From an uncultured bacterium (GTDB lineage: Bacteria; Spirochaetota; UBA4802; UB4802), in NCBI GenBank assembly GCA_937920495.1, contig CALEUQ010000017.1, positions 29,769 through 93,768 of the forward strand: 64,000 nt of DNA, given 5' to 3'. The translations under genes were made by a program, and so were the position numbers. This document shows, piece by piece, positions 42,227 through 50,751 of this stretch; the stretch's first letter is position 1; every line of letters starts with the position of its first letter. The notes under the pieces were generated by a model. It was not told where the DNA came from. It did no database searches and was given only the letters and a program-made list of their open reading frames with translations.

Positions 42227-43453
42227 CTAATAGGCAGCAATAAGAATGGTTTCAACTTCATCCCGGTTTAGCGCACGGGGAGCATTGTGTATAAATGGAT
42301 AGCTTAGCGTAATTTCAGCAACTTTTGAGAAAATAGATTTATTGATATCAAATTGCGATAGCCTTTGCGGTATGTCTACCTCAAGTGCCAGTTTCCTTAC
42401 ACCTTCAACAGCTTTAATTGCAGCCTCAATGACGGTGATGTCCCGTACGTCCTCATCCATAACTTTTGACATCTGAACGTATTTACCGGGAGCTGATGTT
42501 AAATTGTATTCCATAATGTGGGGAAGCATAACAGCCATATACGACGCAACATCAATATGTGTCAATGAAGAAAGTGCCAGTGATAATGCAAGTGAAACAG
42601 ATAGTTGTGCGCTGCTGAAAGCAATACCAGCCATAAGTGAAGCCATCAATATGTTAAGCCGTGCTGTTTCATTGTCACTTTCGTGCAGAGCCTGGGGCAA
42701 ATTTTTAAATATCAGGTCAATGGTTCTCAGTGAAAGTGTATTGGTAATATTATTAATGTTTCTTGAAATGACTGATTCTGTTGCAATAGCTAATGTTGCC
42801 ATGCTGTACCTGGCCATAGTTTCATCATCAATCCCAAAGGATAGCCCTGGATCAAGAATAACTGCTTTGGGAAAGATGTAATTGTGGAAAAACGTTTTAT
42901 GTATACCATCGTGGATATCAGTCAGTATGGTGCATGGGGTTATATCAAAACCAAACAGTGGATGAACAGGAATGCTAATAAATGGAATTGGTTCATGCAC
43001 AAAAGGGTATGTAAAAAGCTCATGTGCAAAGAAATAGTTGGGGGTTAATAGCGCAACTGCTTTTGCAGCATTTATTGAATGTATCCCGCCAAACCCAATA
43101 ATCAGGTTGCAGTGGGTTTTACGGGCAAAGTACACTGCGGTGTCAATATAATCAGTATTGTTTTCAGGAATTTCATCATATACCATGAATGGTATATTAT
43201 TGTTTTGAAGGTTACGCGCAATGGGCATAAAAAGATGGTTGTATTGGTTAAAATCTATTGAAGTAGTAATAAACAATATGCGTGAACCAAAAAGCTGAAT
43301 GATTGAAGGAAGCAGCGCTACACTGTCGGGTTGGGCATATACGGCAGTAGGAATATATAGATCTGGCCACAGTCCTTCTATAGTTTGCCCATATGTTTTA
43401 GACATAAAAAAGCGGAATCCTGATTCCGCCTTTTTGTCAATTATGCCGGCCAT
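42227..43453 (-). CDS. Iron-ADH-superfamily protein with altered metal site
   Basis: 408 residues. The dinucleotide-binding half has LIIGFGGIHSINAAKAVALL where active enzymes read GGGSxxDxAKA, and the helical half has VMLPHIMEYN where they read LLPHVMEFN. The iron ligands normally found in DALTHAIEA and HGxANA are not at their places (here ATLAIATES and SYMAV), so catalysis is doubtful. ATG 43453 has AAAGG 9-10 bases upstream; an in-frame ATG at 43405 lies just past a terminator-like hairpin within the first codons. It sits between flgM and larB on one strand. Confidence 0.7.
   Translation of the reverse strand: MAGIIDKKAESGFRFFMSKTYGQTIEGLWPDLYIPTAVYAQPDSVALLPSIIQLFGSRILFITTSIDFNQYNHLFMPIARNLQNNNIPFMVYDEIPENNTDYIDTAVYFARKTHCNLIIGFGGIHSINAAKAVALLTPNYFFAHELFTYPFVHEPIPFISIPVHPLFGFDITPCTILTDIHDGIHKTFFHNYIFPKAVILDPGLSFGIDDETMARYSMATLAIATESVISRNINNITNTLSLRTIDLIFKNLPQALHESDNETARLNILMASLMAGIAFSSAQLSVSLALSLALSSLTHIDVASYMAVMLPHIMEYNLTSAPGKYVQMSKVMDEDVRDITVIEAAIKAVEGVRKLALEVDIPQRLSQFDINKSIFSKVAEITLSYPFIHNAPRALNRDEVETILIAAY
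43406..43435 (-). terminator. Intrinsic terminator inside the start of the iron-ADH-like ORF
   Basis: On the minus strand GCGGAAT and ATTCCGC form a stem with a CAGG loop, followed directly by TTTTTT. It could end the flgM transcript; its T-run touches the internal ATG at 43405. It therefore overlaps codons 7-16 of the iron-ADH-like ORF as annotated. Confidence 0.75.
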
Positions 43454-43480
43454 GTATAATAACCTTTAAAAAGGGTGTTG

Positions 43481-43774
43481 TTATTTTCGTAAAAGCTGCA
43501 TAGCAATTTTTTCTGCAACTTTATCTATTATACGGTCATCATTGAAATCATATGTGCCATTGGCAATCTGTTCTTTAATTTCGCGGATTCTTTCTGCCCT
43601 TATATCAGGTGTTTGCTTCACAACCTGGGCAATTTTTGATTGTTCAGCCGCTTTTTTTGCTTCGCTTGAAATCTCAACCGAATCACTCTTGCCAGTGGAT
43701 CTGGTTTTCCCTACCGATTTGGTGTTTTTAGGTTCAACAATGTTCTTAATGTTCCCTATTTTATCTATAACCAT
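43481..43774 (-). CDS. flgM: Anti-sigma-28 factor FlgM
   Basis: 97 residues from ATG 43774, chosen because AGAGGG lies 8 bases upstream; the ORF track uses a GTG three codons earlier. N-terminal part is disordered and Ser/Lys-rich (SVEISSEAKKAAEQSK), C-terminal part is the sigma-binding helices (RAERIREIKEQIANGTYDFNDDRIIDKVAEKI). Binds FliA until the hook is complete. It is 38 kb from fliA. A terminator-like hairpin lies 50 bp downstream. Confidence 0.88.
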   Translation of the reverse strand: MVIDKIGNIKNIVEPKNTKSVGKTRSTGKSDSVEISSEAKKAAEQSKIAQVVKQTPDIRAERIREIKEQIANGTYDFNDDRIIDKVAEKIAMQLLRK

Positions 43775-43976
43775 CGTAATCACCCTCTTTTAATCTATAG
43801 TAACTATCGTCACTAATTTGTCAAATCTTAAATCAATTCATAATAAATATACATTAATATCGGAATTAATCAAGTAATTAAATTTGATTATAGATGTGTT
43901 ATTGGTAACTATACATTGCTGCCTACAATGAAATTTTTCCATAATATGAATATATGATGTATCAGTAACTATCGCC

Positions 43977-44375
43977 CTATAAAGTATTACACATATTTTC
44001 AAATTCATTTAAAAAATTCATATAATGAGCAAATCTTACATCTAATGTAAAATCTTCTTTTCCCTGGTAGAGCACAATGCCCTGAAGATTGGTATTCGTC
44101 CTTTGTGCAATACCTCTTGCGTATGTAAGCTTGTTAAATAACAGACAATTCCCGTATCATAAAAATATACCTTTGGCCTTTTGACAATTCGTTTTCCAAG
44201 ATTGTTATAATATGGTGAGATAGTAAATAGTATGTAACTTGCTTCAAGTACTGATATCCATGATTTGATGGTTTTAACAGTAACCCCAATATCGTTAGCC
44301 AGACGGGTCATGTTTAGCTCCTGTGCAGTTTGAGAAGCAAGAAGCGATAGTAGCCGTTGAAAATCTTTACAGATT
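43977..44375 (-). pseudogene. Remnant of an AAA-family ATPase with DUF4143 domain
   Basis: The first frame reads KDFQRLLSLLASQTAQELNM, then LANDIGVTVKTIKSWISVLEA, YNNLGKRIVK and VYFYDTGIVCYL, the DUF4143 pattern. It then shifts frame near 44100 and continues as NLQGIVLYQGKEDFTLDV to a stop at 43977. The N-terminal ATPase domain is missing (stop codon before residue ICKDFQ), and about 100 residues between YLTSLHTQE and the C-terminal piece are absent. The ORF-track 89-aa entry covers only part. Confidence 0.75.
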
Positions 44376-44414
44376 TATACTGTCAAGATAAATTTGTAAA
44401 ATTATTGCATGCCT

Positions 44415-45095
44415 TTACTTGTTGTGATTATATATCGCTACTGCAAATTCACCTTTTTGTGTCAATGTTTTGGTGATTTCATCAATTTTATCTGCCGTGC
44501 AATAAATGAATTCTTCAAAATGCTTTGTCATTTCCCTGCCAATCAGGATTTGTGCATGCGGCATCACTTCACCAATAGCATGTAATAATTTTGTGATGCG
44601 GTAAGGGGATTCATAGATAATAATAATGGCATCCAGTTGCGATAGTTCCTGTAATTGTTTTATACGCCTGCCTTCCTTTTTGCTCAAAAAGCCTGCAAAG
44701 TAAAACTGTGTTGAAGGAAATCCACATACCGAGATGATAGCCGAAACTGCTGAAGGACCCGGTACAGGGATAACGGGGATATTGTTTTCCCGTGCCAGTG
44801 CTACCAGTTGTCCACCTGGATCTGATATTGCCGGTGTGCCTGAATCAGTGAGGTACGCTATTGTTGTGCCCGATAGCAGTTGCGTAATAATGCCCTGTAG
44901 TTTGGTCTTGCTTGAATGGGTATGTAATGAACGCACGGGTACGTGTATATTGTAGTTAGTAAGAAGCTTTGCCGTTTGCCGTGTATCTTCACAATAGACT
45001 ATATCTGTTTCTTCTTTAAGTATGCGAAGTGCTCGTAACGTAATATCTTCCAGATTGCCAATAGGTGTTGCAATGATATAGAGTTTACCTGACAT
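44415..45095 (-). CDS. rsmI: 16S rRNA 2'-O-methyltransferase RsmI
   Basis: 226 residues, normal length. LYIIATPIGNLEDITLRAL at the start, CEDTRQTAKLL, LTDSGTPAISDPG and PVPGPSAVSAI are the family motifs. Methylates C1402 of 16S rRNA. AAGGACAA precedes the ATG. Coding strand carries AACTATCGC (44639-44647) reading ELSQL. Confidence 0.95.
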   Translation of the reverse strand: MSGKLYIIATPIGNLEDITLRALRILKEETDIVYCEDTRQTAKLLTNYNIHVPVRSLHTHSSKTKLQGIITQLLSGTTIAYLTDSGTPAISDPGGQLVALARENNIPVIPVPGPSAVSAIISVCGFPSTQFYFAGFLSKKEGRRIKQLQELSQLDAIIIIYESPYRITKLLHAIGEVMPHAQILIGREMTKHFEEFIYCTADKIDEITKTLTQKGEFAVAIYNHNK

Positions 45096-45291
45096 TATAA
45101 TTGTCCTTTATTTATTTGCTTGATTTTTATCACTGTATCATATCTATAGCAATTTTATCAAGTAGAATGTGTGGTTAATCAGGTTGTGTAGTATATTGAA
45201 TATCAATTGAAGCAAACTTTTTTATTAACAAAAACTGTATTGGTACACGCAATACTTTAAGCGGGTGACTCTACTAAGGGAGAACAATCGT

Positions 45292-46377
45292 ATGGCGCGC
45301 ATCTATAATTTTTCAGCGGGGCCTTCAATTTTGCCTTTACCAGCACTGGAAGAAGCACAGAGGGAGCTTGTTGAGTATAAATCAACGGGCATGTCGCTTA
45401 TTGAAATGAGCCACAGGGGCAAAATATATGATGAAGTGCATAATGAGGCAATAGCTCTTATTAAAGAGATTTTGCAGGTGCCAGATGAGTACGCTATTTT
45501 GTTCATACAGGGTGGTGCCACACTTCAATTTGGCATGATTCCCATTGCATTTCTTGGTTCTGGTAAGATTGCAGATTTTATTATCACTGGAACGTGGGCA
45601 AAGAAAGCGTATGAAGATGCAAAACTTATAGGCCAAGCACAAATAATCTGGGATGGTTCGTCAGAGAGGTATACCCGTATACCGTCACAGAGTGAATTAC
45701 GATTTTCCAGTAATGCCGAATACGTCCATATTTGTTCTAATGAAACCATAGATGGTATTCAGTGGCAGACAATGCCTGATACAGGCGGGAAGCCTTTAAT
45801 TGTTGACATGTCTTCTGATATAATGTCACGGCCAGTGGATTGGAATACAGTAAGCATGCTGTTTGCAGGTACCCAAAAAAATTTAGCTCCTGCAGGTATG
45901 GCATTGGTTATAATAAAGAAACAATTGCTGGAAAAAGCCAGAAAGGATATACCAGTATATCTGCGGTACGATGTACATGCAAAAGAAAATTCGCTGTATA
46001 ATACACCGCCAACCTTTACCGTATGGATGACAACATTAACATTGCGATGGATACAATCAATTGGAGGATTGCCTGAAATTGAAAAGCGCCGCGACCAAAA
46101 AGCTACCATGCTATACAGTGCAATTGATGCAAGCAATGGATATTACAGATGCCCCGTTGAAAAAAATAGCAGATCAAAGATGAATGTGGTATGGCGTTTG
46201 CCGGATGAAACGCTGGAAGAAAAGTTTGTAAAAGAAGCTGAAAAAGCGGGGTTAAGCGGTCTTCAAGGGCACCGTTCGGTAGGTGGACTTAGAGCATCTC
46301 TTTATAATGCAATGCCGGTTGAAGGCGTTAAAGCACTGATTGATTTTATGAATAACTTTATGCAGAGGAATGGATAG
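45292..46377 (+). CDS. serC: Phosphoserine aminotransferase SerC
   Basis: 361 residues from ATG 45292 (MARIYNFSAGPSILP), preferred over the track's GTG 45265 because TAAGGGAGAA lies just before it and the family starts here. The PLP lysine is in FAGTQKNLAPAG. Converts 3-phosphohydroxypyruvate to phosphoserine. It overlaps the following cupin gene. No serA or serB in the window. Confidence 0.94.
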   Translation: MARIYNFSAGPSILPLPALEEAQRELVEYKSTGMSLIEMSHRGKIYDEVHNEAIALIKEILQVPDEYAILFIQGGATLQFGMIPIAFLGSGKIADFIITGTWAKKAYEDAKLIGQAQIIWDGSSERYTRIPSQSELRFSSNAEYVHICSNETIDGIQWQTMPDTGGKPLIVDMSSDIMSRPVDWNTVSMLFAGTQKNLAPAGMALVIIKKQLLEKARKDIPVYLRYDVHAKENSLYNTPPTFTVWMTTLTLRWIQSIGGLPEIEKRRDQKATMLYSAIDASNGYYRCPVEKNSRSKMNVVWRLPDETLEEKFVKEAEKAGLSGLQGHRSVGGLRASLYNAMPVEGVKALIDFMNNFMQRNG

Positions 46378-46741
46378 TATGGATGAAAGAGCAATTATGT
46401 CTGAACACCGGCCCTGGGGTTTTTATGAGGTACTATCGGATACTGAAAATCACAAGGTAAAACGGATTACAGTATATCCTAACAAGCGCTTGAGCTTGCA
46501 GCGCCACAAAAAGCGAAAAGAACACTGGTTTTTTGTGTCTGGCCAGGGAGTGGTTATTCTTGATAAGAATGAAATACCGGTTACCACAGGTGTAAGTGTT
46601 GATATAGATTATAATATGATTCATAGAGTAGAAAATACTGGTACACAAAGCTTAGTGTATATTGAAGTGCAGCTGGGTGAATACTTTGGAGAAGATGACA
46701 TAGAGCGCATTGAAGATGATTATGGTAGAGTACAAAAATAA
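46370..46741 (+). CDS. Cupin of the mannose-6-phosphate isomerase (type II) family
   Basis: 123 residues. RPWGFYEVL, the metal-binding SLQRHKKRKEHWFFVSGQG and the IHRVEN motif match the C-terminal isomerase domain of type II PMI/GMP enzymes, here as a stand-alone protein. Probably interconverts mannose-6-phosphate and fructose-6-phosphate, or a related sugar phosphate. Starts at 46370 or 46379; the latter has the better spacing from GAGG. Overlaps serC. Confidence 0.85.
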   Translation: MDSMDERAIMSEHRPWGFYEVLSDTENHKVKRITVYPNKRLSLQRHKKRKEHWFFVSGQGVVILDKNEIPVTTGVSVDIDYNMIHRVENTGTQSLVYIEVQLGEYFGEDDIERIEDDYGRVQK

Positions 46742-46841
46742 TGTGTAACATTTTGCGTGATTGTTATTCTTATTCTAAAACCATGCGATTTAAATTTCAC
46801 ACATCATAAGATGCAGATAATATTTAGAATTTCATCATCTG

Positions 46842-46890
46842 CTCTTCCCATGCAACCAGAGGGAAGAGTATTGTGAAGAGTATTGTAAGG
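46842..46890. promoter_or_regulatory. Hairpin and 12-bp tandem duplication before the Gld-type ABC operon
   Basis: CTCTTCCC and GGGAAGAG form an 8-bp stem around an 11-base loop. The right arm runs into two tandem copies of GAAGAGTATTGT (46863-46886). No T-run follows, so a terminator is unlikely; a leader element is possible. Confidence 0.5.
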
Positions 46891-46922
46891 TAAAAAAATT
46901 ATTTTTTGGAGGATAGCGGTAC

Positions 46923-47849
46923 ATGATAAGCGTTCGGAATCTGGTAAAACATTATGGTGAAGTGAAGGCCGTTAACGGCATTTCATTCACAATCAGGAAA
47001 GGCGAGATAACCGGTTTGCTGGGCCCAAATGGTGCGGGCAAAACCACAACTTTGCGAATACTCACAGGCTATCTACAGCCAACCAGTGGGATAGTAAGTG
47101 TGGATGAGTTCCTTGTTGATGAAAACCCAATCGAAATAAAAAAGCGGATAGGTTATTTGCCCGAATCTGCGCCACTGTACCCTGATATGATGGTATACGA
47201 CTTTTTGCAATTTATGGCTGATATCAGGCAAATATATGATAAAGAAAAAATTAAGGATATTGCTATCCAGTGTGGAATAACTGAAGTAATGCATAAGAAT
47301 ATTAATGAGCTTTCTAAGGGGTATAAGCAGCGTGTGGGATTGGCACAGGCTATTCTGCATGATCCTGAGATACTTATCTTAGATGAACCAACCAACGGAC
47401 TTGATCCAAATCAAATTGTTGAAATTCGCGACCTTATCAAAGAGCTTGGCAAGGAAAAAACGGTGATACTATCAACACATATATTGCAGGAGGTGGAAGC
47501 TACCTGTAACAGGGTTATAATAATAGATAAGGGTGCGATAGTAGCTGATGATTCAACCAGTGAGCTTAAAAGTGCATCAGGAAAGGATATTCGTATTAAC
47601 TGTATCATTGGTGGTGTAACATTTGATGCAATACAGGATGCGTTAAAAAATCTGCAGGGGATTAAACTTGTACAGCATATACGTGATGCAGGGCAGCTAT
47701 GCCATATTCAGATTTTAACTGAAGCCAGTGTTGATTTGCGTCCTGCTGTGTTCAATTGTATAAAAGATAATGGCTGGACATTATATGAAATGACAAGAGA
47801 ATATAGAAGCCTTGAACATGTATTCCGTGAACTAACTGTAGGAGTGTAA
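46923..47849 (+). CDS. ABC transporter ATP-binding protein (GldA-like)
   Basis: 308 residues. Walker A GPNGAGKTTTLRIL, signature LSKGYKQRVGLAQAI, Walker B LILDEPTNGLD and switch His in STHILQEVE. C-terminal extension typical of the GldA/NosF-like group. TTGGAGG precedes the ATG. It heads the four-gene Gld-type operon: ATPase, permease, large substrate-domain protein, DUF4340 protein. Confidence 0.93.
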   Translation: MISVRNLVKHYGEVKAVNGISFTIRKGEITGLLGPNGAGKTTTLRILTGYLQPTSGIVSVDEFLVDENPIEIKKRIGYLPESAPLYPDMMVYDFLQFMADIRQIYDKEKIKDIAIQCGITEVMHKNINELSKGYKQRVGLAQAILHDPEILILDEPTNGLDPNQIVEIRDLIKELGKEKTVILSTHILQEVEATCNRVIIIDKGAIVADDSTSELKSASGKDIRINCIIGGVTFDAIQDALKNLQGIKLVQHIRDAGQLCHIQILTEASVDLRPAVFNCIKDNGWTLYEMTREYRSLEHVFRELTVGV

Positions 47850-47859
47850 GGAGGATGAT

Positions 47860-48585
47860 ATGGAACAATTTAAGGATATAATGAAAGGTGCAATGCTCAT
47901 TGCAAAAAAGGAACTGGCAGGATATTTTTCAACGCCAATAGGATATATTGTTATCTCTGTGTTTCTGGTTATAGCTGGATTTTTATTCTTTTCCACATTC
48001 TTTTTATATGGTCAGGCTGAACTGCGAGCATATTTTGAGTTGCTGCCGCTTCTATTTGCATTTGTGATACCAGCTATAACGATGCGTCTATTTTCTGAAG
48101 AACGCAATACCGGTTCGTTTGAGATGCTTATGACTTTGCCACTTTCCACAGTACAGGTGGTCACAGGCAAGGTAATTGCTGCTACAGTGTTTGCAAGCAT
48201 CATGGTAGCACCAACGTTAGTGTATGCTGTCTCAGTTGCATTTGTTGGTTCGCTTGATGTTGGTCCTGTTATTGGCGGCTATCTTGGTGCGGTACTTCTG
48301 GCTGCGTCGTATGCGTCGATTGGTGTATTTGCATCGTCAATGACTAAAAATCAGATTGTTGCATTTATCATAGGATTTGCTATTTGTATAGTACTATCGC
48401 TCATAACTAAGTTTTTGTACTTTATTTCCCCAAAAATAGTTTCGCTTTTTGAGTATATAAGTGCTGACTACCATTTCCAGAATATTGCCAGGGGCGTGGT
48501 GGATTCACGAAATATTATATATTTTACTTCGGTAATTGTATTAAGTTCAATGGCAAGCATATATCAGCTGGAGGTGAGGAGATAG
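47860..48585 (+). CDS. ABC transporter permease (GldF-like)
   Basis: 241 residues, six membrane helices. Opening AKKELAGYFSTPIGYIVISVF and the RLFSEERNTGSFEMLMTLPL motif are typical of GldF/ABC-2 permeases. AAGGAGG lies just before the ATG, 10 bp after the ATPase gene. Confidence 0.92.
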   Translation: MEQFKDIMKGAMLIAKKELAGYFSTPIGYIVISVFLVIAGFLFFSTFFLYGQAELRAYFELLPLLFAFVIPAITMRLFSEERNTGSFEMLMTLPLSTVQVVTGKVIAATVFASIMVAPTLVYAVSVAFVGSLDVGPVIGGYLGAVLLAASYASIGVFASSMTKNQIVAFIIGFAICIVLSLITKFLYFISPKIVSLFEYISADYHFQNIARGVVDSRNIIYFTSVIVLSSMASIYQLEVRR

Positions 48586-48587
48586 TT

Positions 48588-50732
48588 ATGGATAAAAGGA
48601 AAATTGTAGATAATGTACAAAAGCTAAAAAATCATATTAGTACACTATATACACAGACATTACAAAAACTAAAAACACAAACTAAAACAGTCGATGGTGA
48701 AAAACATAAGAGCTATTCGCATTTTATGCTCTATGGTGTGATCATTATTTTAATTAATTTGGTTGGGCTTACGTTATATTTCCGACTGGACCTGACAACA
48801 AACAGCGTCTATTCGCTATCTCCCATAAGTAAAGAAGTGGTGTCAGGGCTGGAAGAACCGTTAACTATAAAGATATTTTTTAACAAGGACCTTCCCGCAC
48901 CATACAATGCGGTGTACCGTTATCTGCAGGACCTCATGGTAGAATACGATAATGCCGGCAACAGGTATTTCAATTATGAGTTTGTTGATGTTGAAAAACA
49001 GAAGGATGCTGCTTCTGATTTTGGGATTTATCCCGTGCAGATACGGGAAATACGAAATGATCAGGTAAAATTTAGAAATGCGTTTATGGGACTTGCAATT
49101 ATCCATGGCGATCTGATAGAAAAGATAGATTCTATCACTGAACCCGAAGGACTTGAATATCGCATCACAACGTTAATCAAAAAGATGAATGGCAAGATTG
49201 ATTCATTGCTAAAATTAAAACAACCTATTACTGTTACATTATATGCAAGCAGCAATCTTCCTATACCGGGTATGCAGAATCTGAATGAACGGATATATAC
49301 TGAAGTACAGAAATGCAATATCCGCAATTACAATAAAATACAGTACCGGTATGTTGACCCGGTGCAAAACCCACAAGCTATTTCTCTGGCTCAGATGTAT
49401 GGATTGCCAATGCTTAAATGGCCACGATTTACCACAATGGAAGGGAAGACCGTTGAACCAGGCGAAGGCATGGTTGGCATTGTGGTGGAGTACAATAATA
49501 AATTTGAAACAGTGCAGATCCTTACACGCTCTATCTTTGGGCAATATGCCATTGGTGATTTAACACGACTGGAGGATACACTGAATGCGGCTATTGATAA
49601 TCTTATAAGCATTAATCCAAAGGTGGGGTATATCACTGGCCATGGTGAACGCGACATTAATGATGAACAAAATGGTGCGGCACAATTTAGAAAAATGATT
49701 AGCGATATGTATGATCTGATACCCATAGACATTACTAAAGACGAAATACCAAATGATATTGCAACCATCATTATTAATGGCCCACGTTCAATGTACAGTG
49801 AATATGAATTATTTAAGATTGACCAGTTTTTAATGAACGGCGGCAGTGCTGTTATATTGTTAGATTCATACGTGGAACAGCAAATGCAGGGAATGCAGAT
49901 GTTTCAGCGTCCGCCTCAGGCAATACCCGTATTCACAGGTCTTGAAGGGATGCTTGCGCATTATGGCGTAAGGATTGGCCGTGATATAGTGATGGACAAG
50001 CAGTGCTTCATTGCTCAGCAGCGTGGGTTAGGTGAGTTAACAATATATTTTGCGCCAATGATTTCTGAAGAAGGATTGTCAAAGGATAGCGAAATCACAA
50101 AATATTTAAAAAAGATTGTATTTTTAAAAGCTTCATCTATCTCAATTGATGAAGCAGTACTTAAAGAAAATAGAGCATCAGTACAATATATTGTTAAATC
50201 GTCACCTTATAGCTGGTTGCAACAGGGCAATGTCAGTTTTATTCCATGGGGTGCTAACCCACCACAGGATTCAGCCCTCAAGCAGTATGCTATGGCGGTT
50301 TTGGTGCAGGGAAATATCAAAAGCTATTTTGCTGACAGGGTACCACCGATTGATACAAACAAAACAAAGGGTAAGGAATTTGTACAACTGGCTACTTTAA
50401 AACAGAGTGTGAAACCGGTTAAGCTGTTTGTGGCAGGTACCTCTGAGATAACAGGGAGGAACATTATTGATGAAGAAGGAAAATCGCCCAATGCAGTGTT
50501 TATGCACAATGTGATTGATTATATGCAGGGCAACTATGCTATTCCACAGATGCGAAGTAAGGGCCTATCGTTCAATCCAATTAAAGAAACATCTGATACC
50601 ACAAAAAGTGTTATCAAGGGCATAAATATTGCCGGATTGCCTCTTTTAGTGATTCTTGCTGGTGTGCTGTATATGTGGCGCCGCAACATTCGCCGCAGGC
50701 GCATTGAAGAACAATTTTCAAGTATGAGTTAA
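48588..50732 (+). CDS. GldG-like large membrane-anchored ABC system protein
   Basis: 714 residues. A membrane helix near 46-66 (HFMLYGVIIILINLVGL) with the typical following NSVYSLSPISKEVVSGLEEPL, then a large extracytoplasmic region, and a C-terminal membrane helix (GLPLLVILAGVLYMWRR). This is the GldG/DUF7088-type partner of GldA/GldF. In Bacteroidetes GldAFG supports gliding; in other phyla the trio has unknown substrates. Starts 2 bp after the permease stop. Confidence 0.9.
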   Translation: MDKRKIVDNVQKLKNHISTLYTQTLQKLKTQTKTVDGEKHKSYSHFMLYGVIIILINLVGLTLYFRLDLTTNSVYSLSPISKEVVSGLEEPLTIKIFFNKDLPAPYNAVYRYLQDLMVEYDNAGNRYFNYEFVDVEKQKDAASDFGIYPVQIREIRNDQVKFRNAFMGLAIIHGDLIEKIDSITEPEGLEYRITTLIKKMNGKIDSLLKLKQPITVTLYASSNLPIPGMQNLNERIYTEVQKCNIRNYNKIQYRYVDPVQNPQAISLAQMYGLPMLKWPRFTTMEGKTVEPGEGMVGIVVEYNNKFETVQILTRSIFGQYAIGDLTRLEDTLNAAIDNLISINPKVGYITGHGERDINDEQNGAAQFRKMISDMYDLIPIDITKDEIPNDIATIIINGPRSMYSEYELFKIDQFLMNGGSAVILLDSYVEQQMQGMQMFQRPPQAIPVFTGLEGMLAHYGVRIGRDIVMDKQCFIAQQRGLGELTIYFAPMISEEGLSKDSEITKYLKKIVFLKASSISIDEAVLKENRASVQYIVKSSPYSWLQQGNVSFIPWGANPPQDSALKQYAMAVLVQGNIKSYFADRVPPIDTNKTKGKEFVQLATLKQSVKPVKLFVAGTSEITGRNIIDEEGKSPNAVFMHNVIDYMQGNYAIPQMRSKGLSFNPIKETSDTTKSVIKGINIAGLPLLVILAGVLYMWRRNIRRRRIEEQFSSMS

Positions 50733-50751
50733 ATTATGAAGAGGTGTGGCT

